A stretch of DNA of 64,000 nt from positions 1 to 64,000 of the forward strand of contig NZ_QGDB01000003.1 of NCBI RefSeq assembly GCF_003149535.1. The letters are read 5' to 3'. A program made the translations under genes and the position numbers. The notes below the pieces were generated by a model, which worked only from the letters and a program-made list of their open reading frames with translations, was not told where the DNA came from and ran no database searches. Shown in pieces: positions 35,514 to 44,809 of this stretch (positions within the stretch are counted from its first letter, which is position 1; every line of letters starts with the position of its first letter). Source of the DNA: Falsochrobactrum shanghaiense (lineage in GTDB: Bacteria; Pseudomonadota; Alphaproteobacteria; Rhizobiales; Rhizobiaceae).

Positions 35514-37001
35514 CTATTGCGCCAGAAAATAGCTGATGGTGAATTGCCGATGGGGGTCGGTTCTATAGGCGAGCGTCGTTGTTTTGACGCCTGTTTGCGG
35601 TACAGCGATATTTGCGGCATTCATTATTTCCATGATCGCCGGATTTGGGGTTGCATCGCCAAACCACATGACCAGAACAGGTTTTTCTATTTTATAGGCG
35701 TCAATGGGCGTTTCAGAGTGAATGACCCGAATGTCTGAATCGAAAAGCCTGAAATTGCCCGGAATCTGGGGGTTGTCGGCAAGGATCGTCGTGAAATCGC
35801 CGTTTGATCTTATTTCCGTATAAAGCTTCTGATAATCCAGCTGCCCATAGGGAGGGGCGCTGGAGCCATAGACGAGATAATAGCTCAGGACCGGCGGCAC
35901 GAGGAGCGCTGCGATTACGCCCATGGTTGCAAAATCGGTGAGGGAGCGATCGCCACGCCAATAGCGGGCAAGCAGGCAGGAAAGTGTTGCCGGGGTGAGG
36001 AAAAGAACCGGCTGTAACCAGCGGTCCTTGATATTGGTGATGCCCATCGTCAGGATTCCGGCCAGAACAACCAGCAGGCCGACGATAAGGATGCGGCGCA
36101 TGAAGCTTTCGCCCGGCGTCAGGGCATGTCCGGCGTTCAGGCGTTTGTCCCTGTGGAGAAGGGCGATGATGCCCGCAACGGCTACGACCAGCACCGAAAA
36201 CAGAAATGCCGCGATGATCAGGCTTTCGATACCGCTGATCCGGTCGAGCAGGAGATTGCCGGAGGTGCCGATTTGCAACTTTTCCGAACGCGCTATGACA
36301 CTCGATCTGTGATCGAGCATCCAGAGGGCGGTCGGTGCGATGCAGATCGCAAATGCAAGCGCGGTGACGATGGAGAGTTTTGAAAGCAGAACCTTGCGGT
36401 ATTCCGCAACCGATAGTCCTGTCACGATCAGCGTGGCGACGAAGAGCGAGGCGTTGAACTTGCCGAGAATGGCGGCAACCATGGTCATGCCCAGAAGGGC
36501 TGCTGAAACGGGCCGCGGCGAACGCATATGCCAGGCAAAGGCGCAGAACGCCCATCCACACGCAGCGGTCCCGGCCACGGAATGCGTAAGCGCACGCTGG
36601 GATTCCCATCCTATCTGGGGAATGAGAAACAATCCCAGCATGCTTGCGGAAGCAACGGCGCGCGAAAAGCCCAGCAGGCGCATTGCTTTGAAAACGCTCA
36701 GAAACAGGCTGGCGAGGACGCCAAATTTGACAGATTGCAGGGTCAGCATCGATGTGCCGAAGATGGAGGCAGCAAGGTTGCTTATCCACGTATAGAGCGG
36801 GGGTTGCGAGCCGCCGTATCCCCAGTCCAGATAGCCGATATTGGCAAGCTGTTCGGCATCATCGACGCCCGCGCCATTGGAGACGTAAGTAACGAGAAGG
36901 GCCTGAAAAGCGAAATAACACACTATAAAGGCGACCGCCAATGGCAGTCCGAAGATGGTTTTGTCGGCAATGGATGCCGATTCTGGTTGGTCTTTGGTCA
37001 A
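35514..37001 (-). CDS. GT39-family membrane glycosyltransferase (ArnT-like)
   Basis: The 495-residue integral membrane protein has about eleven hydrophobic segments. After the first helix the GVDDAEQLANIGYLDWGY stretch carries the acidic pair used by GT39/ArnT enzymes, followed by QPPLYTW as in family members. These enzymes transfer sugars from polyprenyl phosphate to lipid A or proteins on the periplasmic side. Acceptor and donor are not evident. It stands alone. Confidence 0.8.
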   Translation of the reverse strand: MTKDQPESASIADKTIFGLPLAVAFIVCYFAFQALLVTYVSNGAGVDDAEQLANIGYLDWGYGGSQPPLYTWISNLAASIFGTSMLTLQSVKFGVLASLFLSVFKAMRLLGFSRAVASASMLGLFLIPQIGWESQRALTHSVAGTAACGWAFCAFAWHMRSPRPVSAALLGMTMVAAILGKFNASLFVATLIVTGLSVAEYRKVLLSKLSIVTALAFAICIAPTALWMLDHRSSVIARSEKLQIGTSGNLLLDRISGIESLIIAAFLFSVLVVAVAGIIALLHRDKRLNAGHALTPGESFMRRILIVGLLVVLAGILTMGITNIKDRWLQPVLFLTPATLSCLLARYWRGDRSLTDFATMGVIAALLVPPVLSYYLVYGSSAPPYGQLDYQKLYTEIRSNGDFTTILADNPQIPGNFRLFDSDIRVIHSETPIDAYKIEKPVLVMWFGDATPNPAIMEIMNAANIAVPQTGVKTTTLAYRTDPHRQFTISYFLAQ

Positions 37002-37377
37002 AGTTTCTTCGGCCCTGATAATGGCTGCATGAAAATAGGCTTCGGCTGTGCGCAGCTTTCACAGGAAAATGGCTGGAATTCAATTGCCGTCTGGAAAGAT
37101 TTCTCAAGATCACGCATATTTTATAGTTTTGCAACATGGCAGAAACCGCGCAGCCTTATGGGTGCACGGTTTTGCCAAATACGCATGGAGTTCCGCCAAA
37201 CAATACACGAGCGGAAGAGACTGGAAGCTCCGGTACGCAATACCTGATCCGGAGCAATGAGAGGGTGCGCGCCCCGTCTCTTGCTCCTTTCTAGCCCAAC
37301 ATCGTTACCGGACGGTTATCAGAGCCTTAAGCAAATCTAAACAACGCAAGTTTTTTCAGGGTTTTGGAGAAAATCCG
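37002..37377. other. intergenic region between GT39 and mmsB
   Basis: No supported gene. GCTCCGG near 37228 and TCCGGAGC near 37249 can pair imperfectly. The stretch holds the promoter side of the glycosyltransferase gene and the 3' side of mmsB. Confidence 0.35.
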
Positions 37378-38268
37378 TCAGGTATTTTCAGTTGCGGCAC
37401 GCAGAAAATTGATGATGCCCGAAAAATCCTCGCCACCATGGCCCTCATGCTCAAAGCGGTCGTAAAGTTCCTGAGCATGGGCGCCAAGCGGCGTGTGTGC
37501 GCCAGCGCTTCTGGCGGCTTCCTGCGAAAGCCGTAAATCCTTGAGCATCAGGGCTGCGGCAAAGCCGGGTTTGTAATCCTTATTGGCTGGAGAAGCGGGA
37601 ACGGGGCCGGGAACCGGGCAATAAGTGGTCAGCGACCAGCACTGGCCTGACGAGGTGGAGGCGACATCGAATAATGCCTGATGCGAAAGGCCGAGCTTTT
37701 CGGCCAGGACAAAGGCTTCACTGACGCCGATCATCGAAATGCCCAGAATCATATTGTTGCAGATCTTGGCGGCCTGTCCGGCGCCATTGCCACCGCAATG
37801 CACGATCTTGCCCGCCATGGGCTTCAACAGGGGTTCGGCACGCATGAAAGCGTCACCGCTCCCCCCGGCCATGAAGGTGAGCGTTCCTGCCGTAGCACCA
37901 CCCGTGCCGCCGGAAACAGGAGCGTCAACCGAGAGATGGCCGTGCGCGGCCGCAATCTCATGCGCCTTGCGCGCGGAATCGACATCGATGGTCGAGCAAT
38001 CGATAAAAAGTGAATCTTTTCGGGCCTTGGCGGCAATATCTTCATAAACTGAAAGAACATGCCTGCCCGCAGGCAGCATGGTGATGATCGCGTCAGAACT
38101 GCCTGCTGCCTCGCTGGCGCTTGCCGCGCTTTCAAGCCCGTTCGCCCTGGCTTCTTCCAGATGTTCAGGCAGCAGATCGAAGCCGATCACCCTGTGTCCT
38201 GCCTTGACCAGATTGGCGGCCATCGGCCCACCCATATTGCCCAGACCTATGAATGCGATAGTGGCCAT
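37378..38268 (-). CDS. mmsB: 3-hydroxyisobutyrate dehydrogenase
   Basis: The 296-residue enzyme oxidises 3-hydroxyisobutyrate to methylmalonate semialdehyde with NAD in valine degradation. The N-terminal Rossmann motif IGLGNMGGPMAANL, the substrate-binding DAPVSGGTGGA and the catalytic lysine in GQAAKICNNM are present. The gene is 29 bp downstream of an acyl-CoA dehydrogenase in the same direction, which fits isobutyryl-CoA oxidation. Confidence 0.92.
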   Translation of the reverse strand: MATIAFIGLGNMGGPMAANLVKAGHRVIGFDLLPEHLEEARANGLESAASASEAAGSSDAIITMLPAGRHVLSVYEDIAAKARKDSLFIDCSTIDVDSARKAHEIAAAHGHLSVDAPVSGGTGGATAGTLTFMAGGSGDAFMRAEPLLKPMAGKIVHCGGNGAGQAAKICNNMILGISMIGVSEAFVLAEKLGLSHQALFDVASTSSGQCWSLTTYCPVPGPVPASPANKDYKPGFAAALMLKDLRLSQEAARSAGAHTPLGAHAQELYDRFEHEGHGGEDFSGIINFLRAATENT

Positions 38269-38297
38269 GACGAAATCCTCCCGGGAGATGTGAAATT

Positions 38298-39455
38298 TCA
38301 GCGTCCGATCATATGTCGCGCGATGATGAGGCGCATGATCTCGTTGGTGCCTTCGAGTATCTGGTGCACCCGCAGATCGCGGACGAGTTTCTCGATGCCG
38401 TAGTCATGAAGATAGCCATAGCCGCCAAAAATTTGCAGCGCGTCATTGGCCACCGCAAAGCCGGTATCGGTGACGAAGCGCTTGGCCATGGCTGACCATT
38501 TGCTTGCATCATGGGTCTTGCGATCCAGCTTGCTTGCCGCCGTATAAAGAAGCTGGCGTGCGGCGGTAAGCTCCGTCTCCATATCGGCAAGGCGGAACTG
38601 CAAGGCCTGAAAGCGGTCGATCGTCTGGCCGAATGCCTGGCGCTGGCTGCTATATTCGAGGGCTTTTTCCAAGGCTGACTGGGCTCCGCCTAGCGAGCAG
38701 GCGGCAATATTGAGCCGACCGCCATCCAGTCCGGCCATGGCGATGCTGAAGCCTGCGCCTTCTTCCCCCAGTCGATTTTCAACCGGCACACGGCAATTAT
38801 CGAAAATAACCGTGCGGGTGGGCTGGGCGTTCCAGCCCATCTTGTGCTCATTGGCTCCGAATGACAGGCCGGGGGCATCTTTGGGCACGATAATCGCCGA
38901 AATGCCTTTCGGTCCGTCCTGTCCGGTGCGCACCATGGTCACGTAAATATTGGTTGCGCCGGCACCGGATATGAATTGTTTGGTTCCTGAGAGGATATAA
39001 TGATCGCCATCGCGTATCGCGCGGGTGCGAAGGGCGGCAGCATCGGAGCCTGAACCCGGCTCGGTCAGGCAATAGCTGCCGAGCCATTCCATGGAGGTAA
39101 GACTGGGCAGAAATCTCCGGCGCTGGTCTTCAGTGCCGAAACGGTCAATCATCCAGGCGGTCATATTGTGAATGGATATGAAGGCGGAAAAGGCAGGGCA
39201 GGCTTTGGCAAGGGCTTCGAAGATCAGCACTGCATCGAAACGGCTGAGTGCCGAGCCGCCAACATCCTCGCCCACATAGATGCCGCCCATGCCAAGCGGC
39301 CCGGTCGCGCGAATGGTATCGACGGGGAAAAACTTGTCGCGATCCCATTGCAATGCGTTCGGCGCGACCTGGTCGGCGGCAAAATCCGATGCCATCGTTT
39401 GGATCGCGACCTGCTCTTCGCTTAATTCGAATTGGTTCTGGTCCGCCGTATCCAT
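38298..39455 (-). CDS. acyl-CoA dehydrogenase, probably isobutyryl-CoA dehydrogenase
   Basis: The 385-residue flavoenzyme shows the acyl-CoA dehydrogenase signatures CLTEPGSGSDAAAL and the C-terminal QIFGGYGYLHDYGIEKLVRD followed by QILEGTNEIMRLI. Linkage to mmsB suggests isobutyryl-CoA as substrate in the valine route, transferring electrons to ETF. The intervening enoyl-CoA hydratase and hydroxyisobutyryl-CoA hydrolase are not in the window. It starts with ATG 39455 and is divergent from cobQ. Confidence 0.9.
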   Translation of the reverse strand: MDTADQNQFELSEEQVAIQTMASDFAADQVAPNALQWDRDKFFPVDTIRATGPLGMGGIYVGEDVGGSALSRFDAVLIFEALAKACPAFSAFISIHNMTAWMIDRFGTEDQRRRFLPSLTSMEWLGSYCLTEPGSGSDAAALRTRAIRDGDHYILSGTKQFISGAGATNIYVTMVRTGQDGPKGISAIIVPKDAPGLSFGANEHKMGWNAQPTRTVIFDNCRVPVENRLGEEGAGFSIAMAGLDGGRLNIAACSLGGAQSALEKALEYSSQRQAFGQTIDRFQALQFRLADMETELTAARQLLYTAASKLDRKTHDASKWSAMAKRFVTDTGFAVANDALQIFGGYGYLHDYGIEKLVRDLRVHQILEGTNEIMRLIIARHMIGR

Positions 39456-39636
39456 GGTTTCCTCCCTCCGGGACCGCGCCTCCGGTTACAACTAGAGCAT
39501 AAGAGCTGAAAACTGCCAACGCTCCATTGGAATAATATTGCGCGCATTTGCAATAAACCGATGCGCATTTTTGCATATAAGGCCGGGTCGCAAGCCCTTG
39601 TTGCCAGCACGGTAAACTTGGGATAGGCAGCATGAT

Positions 39637-41103
39637 ATGACGCGCGCAATCATGTTTCAGGGTACGGGTTCGGATGTCGGCAAGAGTGTGCTTGTCGCCG
39701 GGCTTTGCCGTGCTGCGCGCAATCGCGGCCTGAAGGTACGACCGTTCAAACCGCAAAACATGTCGAATAATGCCGCCGTCAGCGACGATGGTGGGGAAAT
39801 GGGGCGGGCGCAATGGCTTCAGGCATTGGCCTGTGGCGTTGCGCCTTCCGTTCACATGAACCCTGTTTTGCTGAAGCCGCAGACGGATACCGGCAGTCAG
39901 GTTATCGTGCAGGGGCAGGTGCGCGGCGAAGCCCGCGGGCGCTATTACCAGCAGTTGAAGCCGCAACTGATGGCGGCGGTCATGGATTCCTTTACGCGTG
40001 TCGGCGAGGGTGCGGATCTCGTGCTGGTGGAAGGGGCCGGATCGCCTGCGGAGATCAACCTTCGCGCCGGGGACATCGCCAATATGGGGTTTGCCATCGA
40101 GGCCAATGTGCCGGTGGTGTTGATCGGCGATATTGACCGGGGCGGGGTGATCGCCTCGCTGGTGGGAACCCATGCCGTTCTGGCGGAACAAGACCGGGCC
40201 ATGGTGCAGGGTTTTCTCATCAACAAATTCCGCGGTGATATTTCGCTTTTTGATGACGGGCTTGCGGCGATAACAAGCTTTACCGGCTGGCGCTCCTTTG
40301 GCATCGTGCCATGGTTGAAAGCGGTTTCGCGCCTTCCGGCAGAAGATTCGGTCGTGCTGGAACAGGTGGCAAAGGGGGAAGAAAAGGCATTCCGAATTGC
40401 CGTGCCCATGCTGCCGCGCATTGCCAATTTTGACGATCTCGACCCGCTCAAGGCGGAATCTGGCGTCGAAGTCGTCATGGTTGCGCCGGGGTCGCGGATT
40501 CCGGCGGATGCGGGGCTGATCATCCTGCCCGGCACCAAATCGACGATAGCGGATATGGGCGCGTTGCGGGATAATGGCTGGGACAGGGACATTCATGCCC
40601 ATGTGAGACGAGGCGGGCATGTCTTTGGCATTTGCGGCGGCTATCAGATGCTCGGCATGACAATTCGCGATTCGGAGGGGCTGGAAGGCGCGATCCATGA
40701 AACTGTCGGGCTGGGCCTGCTTGATATAGACACGATCATGAAGCCGGAAAAATGCGTGCGCAATATTACGGGGCGTTCCCTGCTTCATGACGCGCCGCTT
40801 GAAGGCTATGAAATTCATGTCGGCCGGACAACAGGCACCGATGCGGCTCGTCCTTTTGCGATGCTGGATGGCAAGCCGGATGGCGCGACCTCAGCTGATG
40901 GCCGTATCATTGGCACTTACCTGCACGGGGTTTTCGGCCCGGATGAATTCCGGCGGCGTTTTCTCGCCTCTCTGGGCGTGGAGAGCCAGGGTGAAAGCAA
41001 TTATCGTGCAGGCGTTGAAGAGGCCCTCGATGAACTGGCGCGAGGGCTGGAAGCCAGTCTGGATATAGACGGGCTTTTTGTGCTCAGTTCCAGTCATAGA
41101 TAA
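39637..41103 (+). CDS. cobQ: cobyric acid synthase
   Basis: The 488-residue enzyme amidates positions b, d, e and g of adenosylcobyrinic a,c-diamide using ATP and glutamine. The ATP-binding P-loop [14 protein letters not shown] is at the N-terminus. The glutaminase domain has the intact nucleophile Cys in [11 protein letters not shown] and the histidine in GTYLHGVF. It leads a plus-strand run cobQ-cobU-cobO. No B12 riboswitch box was seen in the 181-bp upstream region. Confidence 0.97.
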   Translation: MTRAIMFQGTGSDVGKSVLVAGLCRAARNRGLKVRPFKPQNMSNNAAVSDDGGEMGRAQWLQALACGVAPSVHMNPVLLKPQTDTGSQVIVQGQVRGEARGRYYQQLKPQLMAAVMDSFTRVGEGADLVLVEGAGSPAEINLRAGDIANMGFAIEANVPVVLIGDIDRGGVIASLVGTHAVLAEQDRAMVQGFLINKFRGDISLFDDGLAAITSFTGWRSFGIVPWLKAVSRLPAEDSVVLEQVAKGEEKAFRIAVPMLPRIANFDDLDPLKAESGVEVVMVAPGSRIPADAGLIILPGTKSTIADMGALRDNGWDRDIHAHVRRGGHVFGICGGYQMLGMTIRDSEGLEGAIHETVGLGLLDIDTIMKPEKCVRNITGRSLLHDAPLEGYEIHVGRTTGTDAARPFAMLDGKPDGATSADGRIIGTYLHGVFGPDEFRRRFLASLGVESQGESNYRAGVEEALDELARGLEASLDIDGLFVLSSSHR

Positions 41104-41120
41104 CCGGAAGCGGATGCAAA

Positions 41121-41639
41121 ATGGCTCGGCCTGTAAAAATCACTTTCGTTCTTGGCGGGGCCCGTTCGGGCAAGTCATCCTTTGCAGAGGGACTGGTCGA
41201 AAATTCTGGTCTGAAGCCGGTTTATCTGGCAACGGGGCGGGCTTTTGATTCCGAAATGGAAAATCGTATCGCCGTTCATCGCGACAGGCGCAGCCCGCAA
41301 TGGCAAACGGTGGAAGAACCGCTTGAACTGGCACAGGCGCTGGTGCGGCATAGCTCCGGCGAGAGCTTCATATTGGTTGATTGCCTGACATTATGGCTCA
41401 CCAATCTGATGATGGCGGAGCGCGATATTGCCGCCGAAAGTGCGGCGCTGGTCGCTATGCTTGGAGAATTGCCCGGTCCGGTCGTGCTTGTTTCCAATGA
41501 GGTCGGACTGGGGATTGTTCCGGAAAATCGCATGGCGCGGGAATTTCGCGATGCAGCCGGATTTCTGCATCAGGCAATGGCCTCCGCTGCCGATGAGGTT
41601 TTTTTCATGGCTGCGGGCCTGTCCCTCAAAATGAAGTGA
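41121..41639 (+). CDS. cobU: adenosylcobinamide kinase/guanylyltransferase
   Basis: The 172-residue bifunctional enzyme (also called CobP) phosphorylates adenosylcobinamide and transfers GMP to it. The P-loop [12 protein letters not shown], the HRDRR stretch with the guanylylated histidine region and the [11 protein letters not shown] motif are visible. It follows cobQ by 17 bp. Confidence 0.96.
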   Translation: MARPVKITFVLGGARSGKSSFAEGLVENSGLKPVYLATGRAFDSEMENRIAVHRDRRSPQWQTVEEPLELAQALVRHSSGESFILVDCLTLWLTNLMMAERDIAAESAALVAMLGELPGPVVLVSNEVGLGIVPENRMAREFRDAAGFLHQAMASAADEVFFMAAGLSLKMK

Positions 41640-41674
41640 ACGAGTTTGAAGAATGAATCCGGAAAGGGCGGTAA

Positions 41675-42313
41675 ATGGCTGAAAAATCAGAAAAACTTCT
41701 CTCCATGACGGAAGAGGAAATCAATGAGCGCCATGCGGAGAAAATGCGCAAGGTGAAAGCCGCGCGCGACAGGATTCAGGCGACCAAGACTGAAGAAAAG
41801 GGTCTGGTGATCGTTCATACGGGCAAGGGAAAGGGCAAGTCAACCGCAGGGTTCGGCATGGTTCTTCGCGGGATTGGTCATGGCATGAAGATCGGCGTCG
41901 TCCAGTTCGTCAAAGGGGCATGGGACAGCGGAGAGCGGCATGTATTGGAGAAATTCCCGGAGCAGGTAACGATTTGCGCGCAGGGCGAGGGGTTTACCTG
42001 GGAAACACAGGATCGCGCCGGTGATATTGCCAATGCGCGCGAGGGATGGGAGCAGGCCAAGGCCATGATCCTCGATGAAAGCTATGACATGGTGCTCTGC
42101 GATGAACTCAACATCGTGCTGCGCTACGATTATCTGCCGGTCGAGGAGGTGATCGAAGTGCTCTCGGCAAAGCCCGAAATGAAACACGTCATCATCACCG
42201 GACGAAATGCCAAGGACGAACTCATCGAAATTGCCGACCTCGTCACCGAGATGGAAATGATCAAGCATCCTTTTCGTTCGGGCGTGAAAGCGCAGAAGGG
42301 AATTGAATTCTGA
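41675..42313 (+). CDS. cobO: cob(I)yrinic acid a,c-diamide adenosyltransferase
   Basis: The 212-residue enzyme adds the adenosyl group to the reduced corrin cobalt. The modified P-loop HTGKGKGKSTAGFGM and the downstream VVQFVKGAW are typical of CobA/CobO/BtuR. CobR, encoded at 49390-49938, would supply the cob(I) form. It begins 35 bp after cobU. Confidence 0.97.
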   Translation: MAEKSEKLLSMTEEEINERHAEKMRKVKAARDRIQATKTEEKGLVIVHTGKGKGKSTAGFGMVLRGIGHGMKIGVVQFVKGAWDSGERHVLEKFPEQVTICAQGEGFTWETQDRAGDIANAREGWEQAKAMILDESYDMVLCDELNIVLRYDYLPVEEVIEVLSAKPEMKHVIITGRNAKDELIEIADLVTEMEMIKHPFRSGVKAQKGIEF

Positions 42314-42315
42314 TC

Positions 42316-42744
42316 ATGGTCGACAGCTGGCAATTCTGGGCGCTCATGTCGGCGGTATTTGCCGCCTTGACCGCAATTTTCGCCAAGGTTGGCATTCACG
42401 GCATCAATTCCGATTTCGCCACCCTCATTCGTACGCTGGTCATTATTGGCGCCTTGTGCCTGTTTCTGACCGTTACCGGGCAGTGGCAGCGGCCCGGGGA
42501 GGTTTCCGCGAAATCGTGGATTTTTCTCATTCTTTCAGGGCTTGCGACCGGGGCATCGTGGCTCGCCTATTTTCGCGCATTGCAAATTGGCGAAGCGTCG
42601 CGTGTCGCGCCGATTGACAAGCTTTCGGTGGTGCTGGTTGCGCTTTTTGGCGCAGCCTTTCTAGGCGAGCGTATGACGGCGATCAACTGGGCGGGCATTG
42701 TCCTGATCGGCTGCGGCGTGGTTCTGGTGGCCTTGCGGGTTTAA
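42316..42744 (+). CDS. half-size EamA-family membrane protein
   Basis: The 142-residue protein contains one EamA unit with five hydrophobic segments and the typical AxxxWLAYFRAL...P and FLGERM motifs. Full DMT transporters carry two such units, so this one probably works as a dimer. It starts 2 bp after cobO and could be translated from the cob message, but a cobalamin role is not shown. Confidence 0.85.
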   Translation: MVDSWQFWALMSAVFAALTAIFAKVGIHGINSDFATLIRTLVIIGALCLFLTVTGQWQRPGEVSAKSWIFLILSGLATGASWLAYFRALQIGEASRVAPIDKLSVVLVALFGAAFLGERMTAINWAGIVLIGCGVVLVALRV

Positions 42745-42752
42745 AACTGTTT

Positions 42753-43538
42753 TTAAAATCCGGCCCATTGCCGCAGGGGATTGGTGGGGTCCATCAGCAG
42801 ACGTATTGCGAGAGCAAGGCTTACGACGATCAGCAGCGGCTTGATAATCCGTGAACCAATCCTCATGGCCAGGCTTGCGCCGATCTGCGCTCCGATGAAT
42901 TGGGCAACCCCCATGCTGATACCAACTTTCCAGTTGATTTGGCCCACCAGCGCGAAGGTGGCGAAGGCGCCCACATTGGAAGCACAATTGAGAAGCTTGG
43001 TATGGGCTGTGGCTTTCAGGATGCCGTATCCTGCAAGCGCGACGAAGGCGAGCATGAAGAACGATCCGGTTCCGGGCCCGAACAGGCCGTCATAAAAGCC
43101 GATCAGCGGAACGATCGTCACGCCAAAGAGAAACGGACCGATGCGACGTGAACGATCGAGGTCGCCTATATTGGGCTTGATCGCAAAATAGATTGCAATT
43201 GCCATAAGCAGTGCAGGCAAGGCTGCCCGCATAATATCGACCGGCAGGATAATCGCCAGAAGCGCGCCAAGAACGGAGCCGACAAGCGATGCTATCGCCT
43301 CGGGCCATTGCTCGCGAATATTGACATATCCTTTTCGGGCATAGGCGATGGTTGCCGATGATGAGCCGAACAGGCTCTGCAATTTATTGGTGCCGAGCGC
43401 TTCCACGGGAGGGATGCCAGCCAGAAGCAGGGCAGGAATGGTAATCATTCCCCCACCACCTGCAATGGAATCGATGATGCCCGCGATGAAGGCTGCAAAA
43501 ATGAGAAGCAAGGTCAGAGTATCGAAGAATTCGGGCAT
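42753..43538 (-). CDS. TauE/SafE-family sulfite/sulfonate exporter-like permease
   Basis: The 261-residue protein has seven to eight helices and the family repeats GGGGMITIPALLLAG (first half) and GPGTGSFFMLAF (second half). ATG 43538 is chosen because the first helix starts there; the frame is open to 43586. It lies convergent to the EamA gene, within the cob region but on the opposite strand. Confidence 0.88.
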   Translation of the reverse strand: MPEFFDTLTLLLIFAAFIAGIIDSIAGGGGMITIPALLLAGIPPVEALGTNKLQSLFGSSSATIAYARKGYVNIREQWPEAIASLVGSVLGALLAIILPVDIMRAALPALLMAIAIYFAIKPNIGDLDRSRRIGPFLFGVTIVPLIGFYDGLFGPGTGSFFMLAFVALAGYGILKATAHTKLLNCASNVGAFATFALVGQINWKVGISMGVAQFIGAQIGASLAMRIGSRIIKPLLIVVSLALAIRLLMDPTNPLRQWAGF

Positions 43539-43813
43539 GGGAGAATCCAGATGCTGATGGCGGCACCATAGAGCAGGCCATTTCATTGTGCCAGAGCATT
43601 TGCGGCATAGGCAAAAAAAGGCTCAGCGCGGGATAATCCGTTAAAACAAGGGCTTGGATGTCCCGGTGATTCCGTTTGAGGCAGATATGCTTTCGGGATT
43701 CGCCGGTGTCTTATTTCATAAATCTATCTGACAAATTCCATATGCGCTTGCGTTGTTTTATCGTTCCGGCAACACTTGGCGGCAGATTGGCCCATAGAGG
43801 GAGAAGGGCGCCT

Positions 43814-44263
43814 ATGAGCGAGAGCATCTTCGAGCGCATTACCACGTTTTTAAGCAAGAAAAGTGCTGTGCAGCGCGTGGCGGATGATCCCGCACTGGCC
43901 GCGGAACTGCTGCTTTTGTTGCATGTCGTCTTTGCCGATGGCGATCGGCATCCGGCGGAAATCGCCACTTTCAAACAGATTATTTTCGAGAATTTCGGCA
44001 TTGCGCCTGACGAAATTCCCGAAGTCGCCGAATATCTCAAAGATTTCGCTTATGAGACGACGACCAAACAGGCAGCCAATATGCTGGCCGAAATGGCGCC
44101 TGAGCGACGCCTTTCGCTTTTGAGCAATCTGATGAAGATTGCCTGTGCCGATAACCGAATCGATCAAACCGAAACCGCGATGATTCAGCGTATCGCCGAA
44201 GTGCTGGGCGTCACCGCGCAGGAATTGCGCGATGCGCGGCAGGCTTCACCTTCCGGCAGTTGA
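43814..44263 (+). CDS. TerB-like cytoplasmic protein
   Basis: The 149-residue all-helical protein resembles the TerB/tellurite resistance family: an acidic-hydrophobic LLLLHVVFADGDRHPAEIATF near residue 40 and MKIACADNRIDQTETAMIQRIAEVLGV near the end are the two metal-binding-like helix motifs of the fold. AGGG lies 6 bp before ATG 43814. No other ter genes are adjacent; its job is unknown. Confidence 0.8.
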   Translation: MSESIFERITTFLSKKSAVQRVADDPALAAELLLLLHVVFADGDRHPAEIATFKQIIFENFGIAPDEIPEVAEYLKDFAYETTTKQAANMLAEMAPERRLSLLSNLMKIACADNRIDQTETAMIQRIAEVLGVTAQELRDARQASPSGS

Positions 44264-44270
44264 CCTAAGC

Positions 44271-44717
44271 TCAATGAGCGGTTTCGTTTTTTGGCATTGA
44301 AACCGTAATGACCAGATCGGCGGGCAGGTCATATTCGGCGCATATCTGCTCGCAGATTTCCATCGTCAGGCGACGAAATAGCGGGTCGAGCGCTGTTTCG
44401 TCGATTCCTTCCCCGGCCTCAAATGCGATGCCGCTTCCCGGCGGTGCGGGAAAGACGGTCGATATGACGGTTCTGCCCTCTTCGCCTTGCGGGGCATCCT
44501 CATCGTGACGGACAATGCCTGCCATGGCATAGCCTTCGCCCAGCCCCTCATAGGCAAGCTGGAACCAGGGCACTTCGCCATCAGGCAATATAATGCCGAC
44601 AGGATCGGGAAACTCGCCGGTTATGAGCGCGCTCAGGGCAGCCTTGGCGGCGGCTGCCGCATAGGTGCCGATGGTGTTCTCGGGGCTTTTATTTTCTAAT
44701 GGGCTTTCATCATTCAT
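44271..44717 (-). CDS. CbiD N-terminal-domain-like protein, truncated
   Basis: The 148-residue protein resembles only the first part of CbiD, the cobalt-precorrin-5B C1-methyltransferase of anaerobic B12 synthesis. IGTYAAAAAKAALSALITGE matches the family opening (TTGTCAAAAAKAA...), with the TTG changed; PPGSGIAFEAGEGID matches the conserved GEG block; and EYDLPADLVITVSMPKNE matches the end of that domain. The S-adenosylmethionine-dependent C-terminal half is absent. Its meaning is open: a shortened functional protein or a relic. It ends 7 bp from terB, convergent, and is divergent from cobB. Confidence 0.55.
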   Translation of the reverse strand: MNDESPLENKSPENTIGTYAAAAAKAALSALITGEFPDPVGIILPDGEVPWFQLAYEGLGEGYAMAGIVRHDEDAPQGEEGRTVISTVFPAPPGSGIAFEAGEGIDETALDPLFRRLTMEICEQICAEYDLPADLVITVSMPKNETAH

Positions 44718-44809
44718 GGACGGCTTATAACCTATCTGTTAGCTCTGGCGCCAGTGGTCTCATTCAGACATCCGATGCATGTCGAGGAGAGCGGAGGAAC
44801 ATACAAGGC

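Noticed and set aside
39456-39636. Possible B12 riboswitch upstream of cobQ
   Set aside because: No B12-box-like sequence or matching paired elements could be found here or before cobB (44718-44809).
39145-40818. 557-residue minus-strand frame spanning cobQ and the acyl-CoA dehydrogenase start
   Set aside because: It covers the antisense of cobQ and out-of-frame dehydrogenase sequence, both clear genes.
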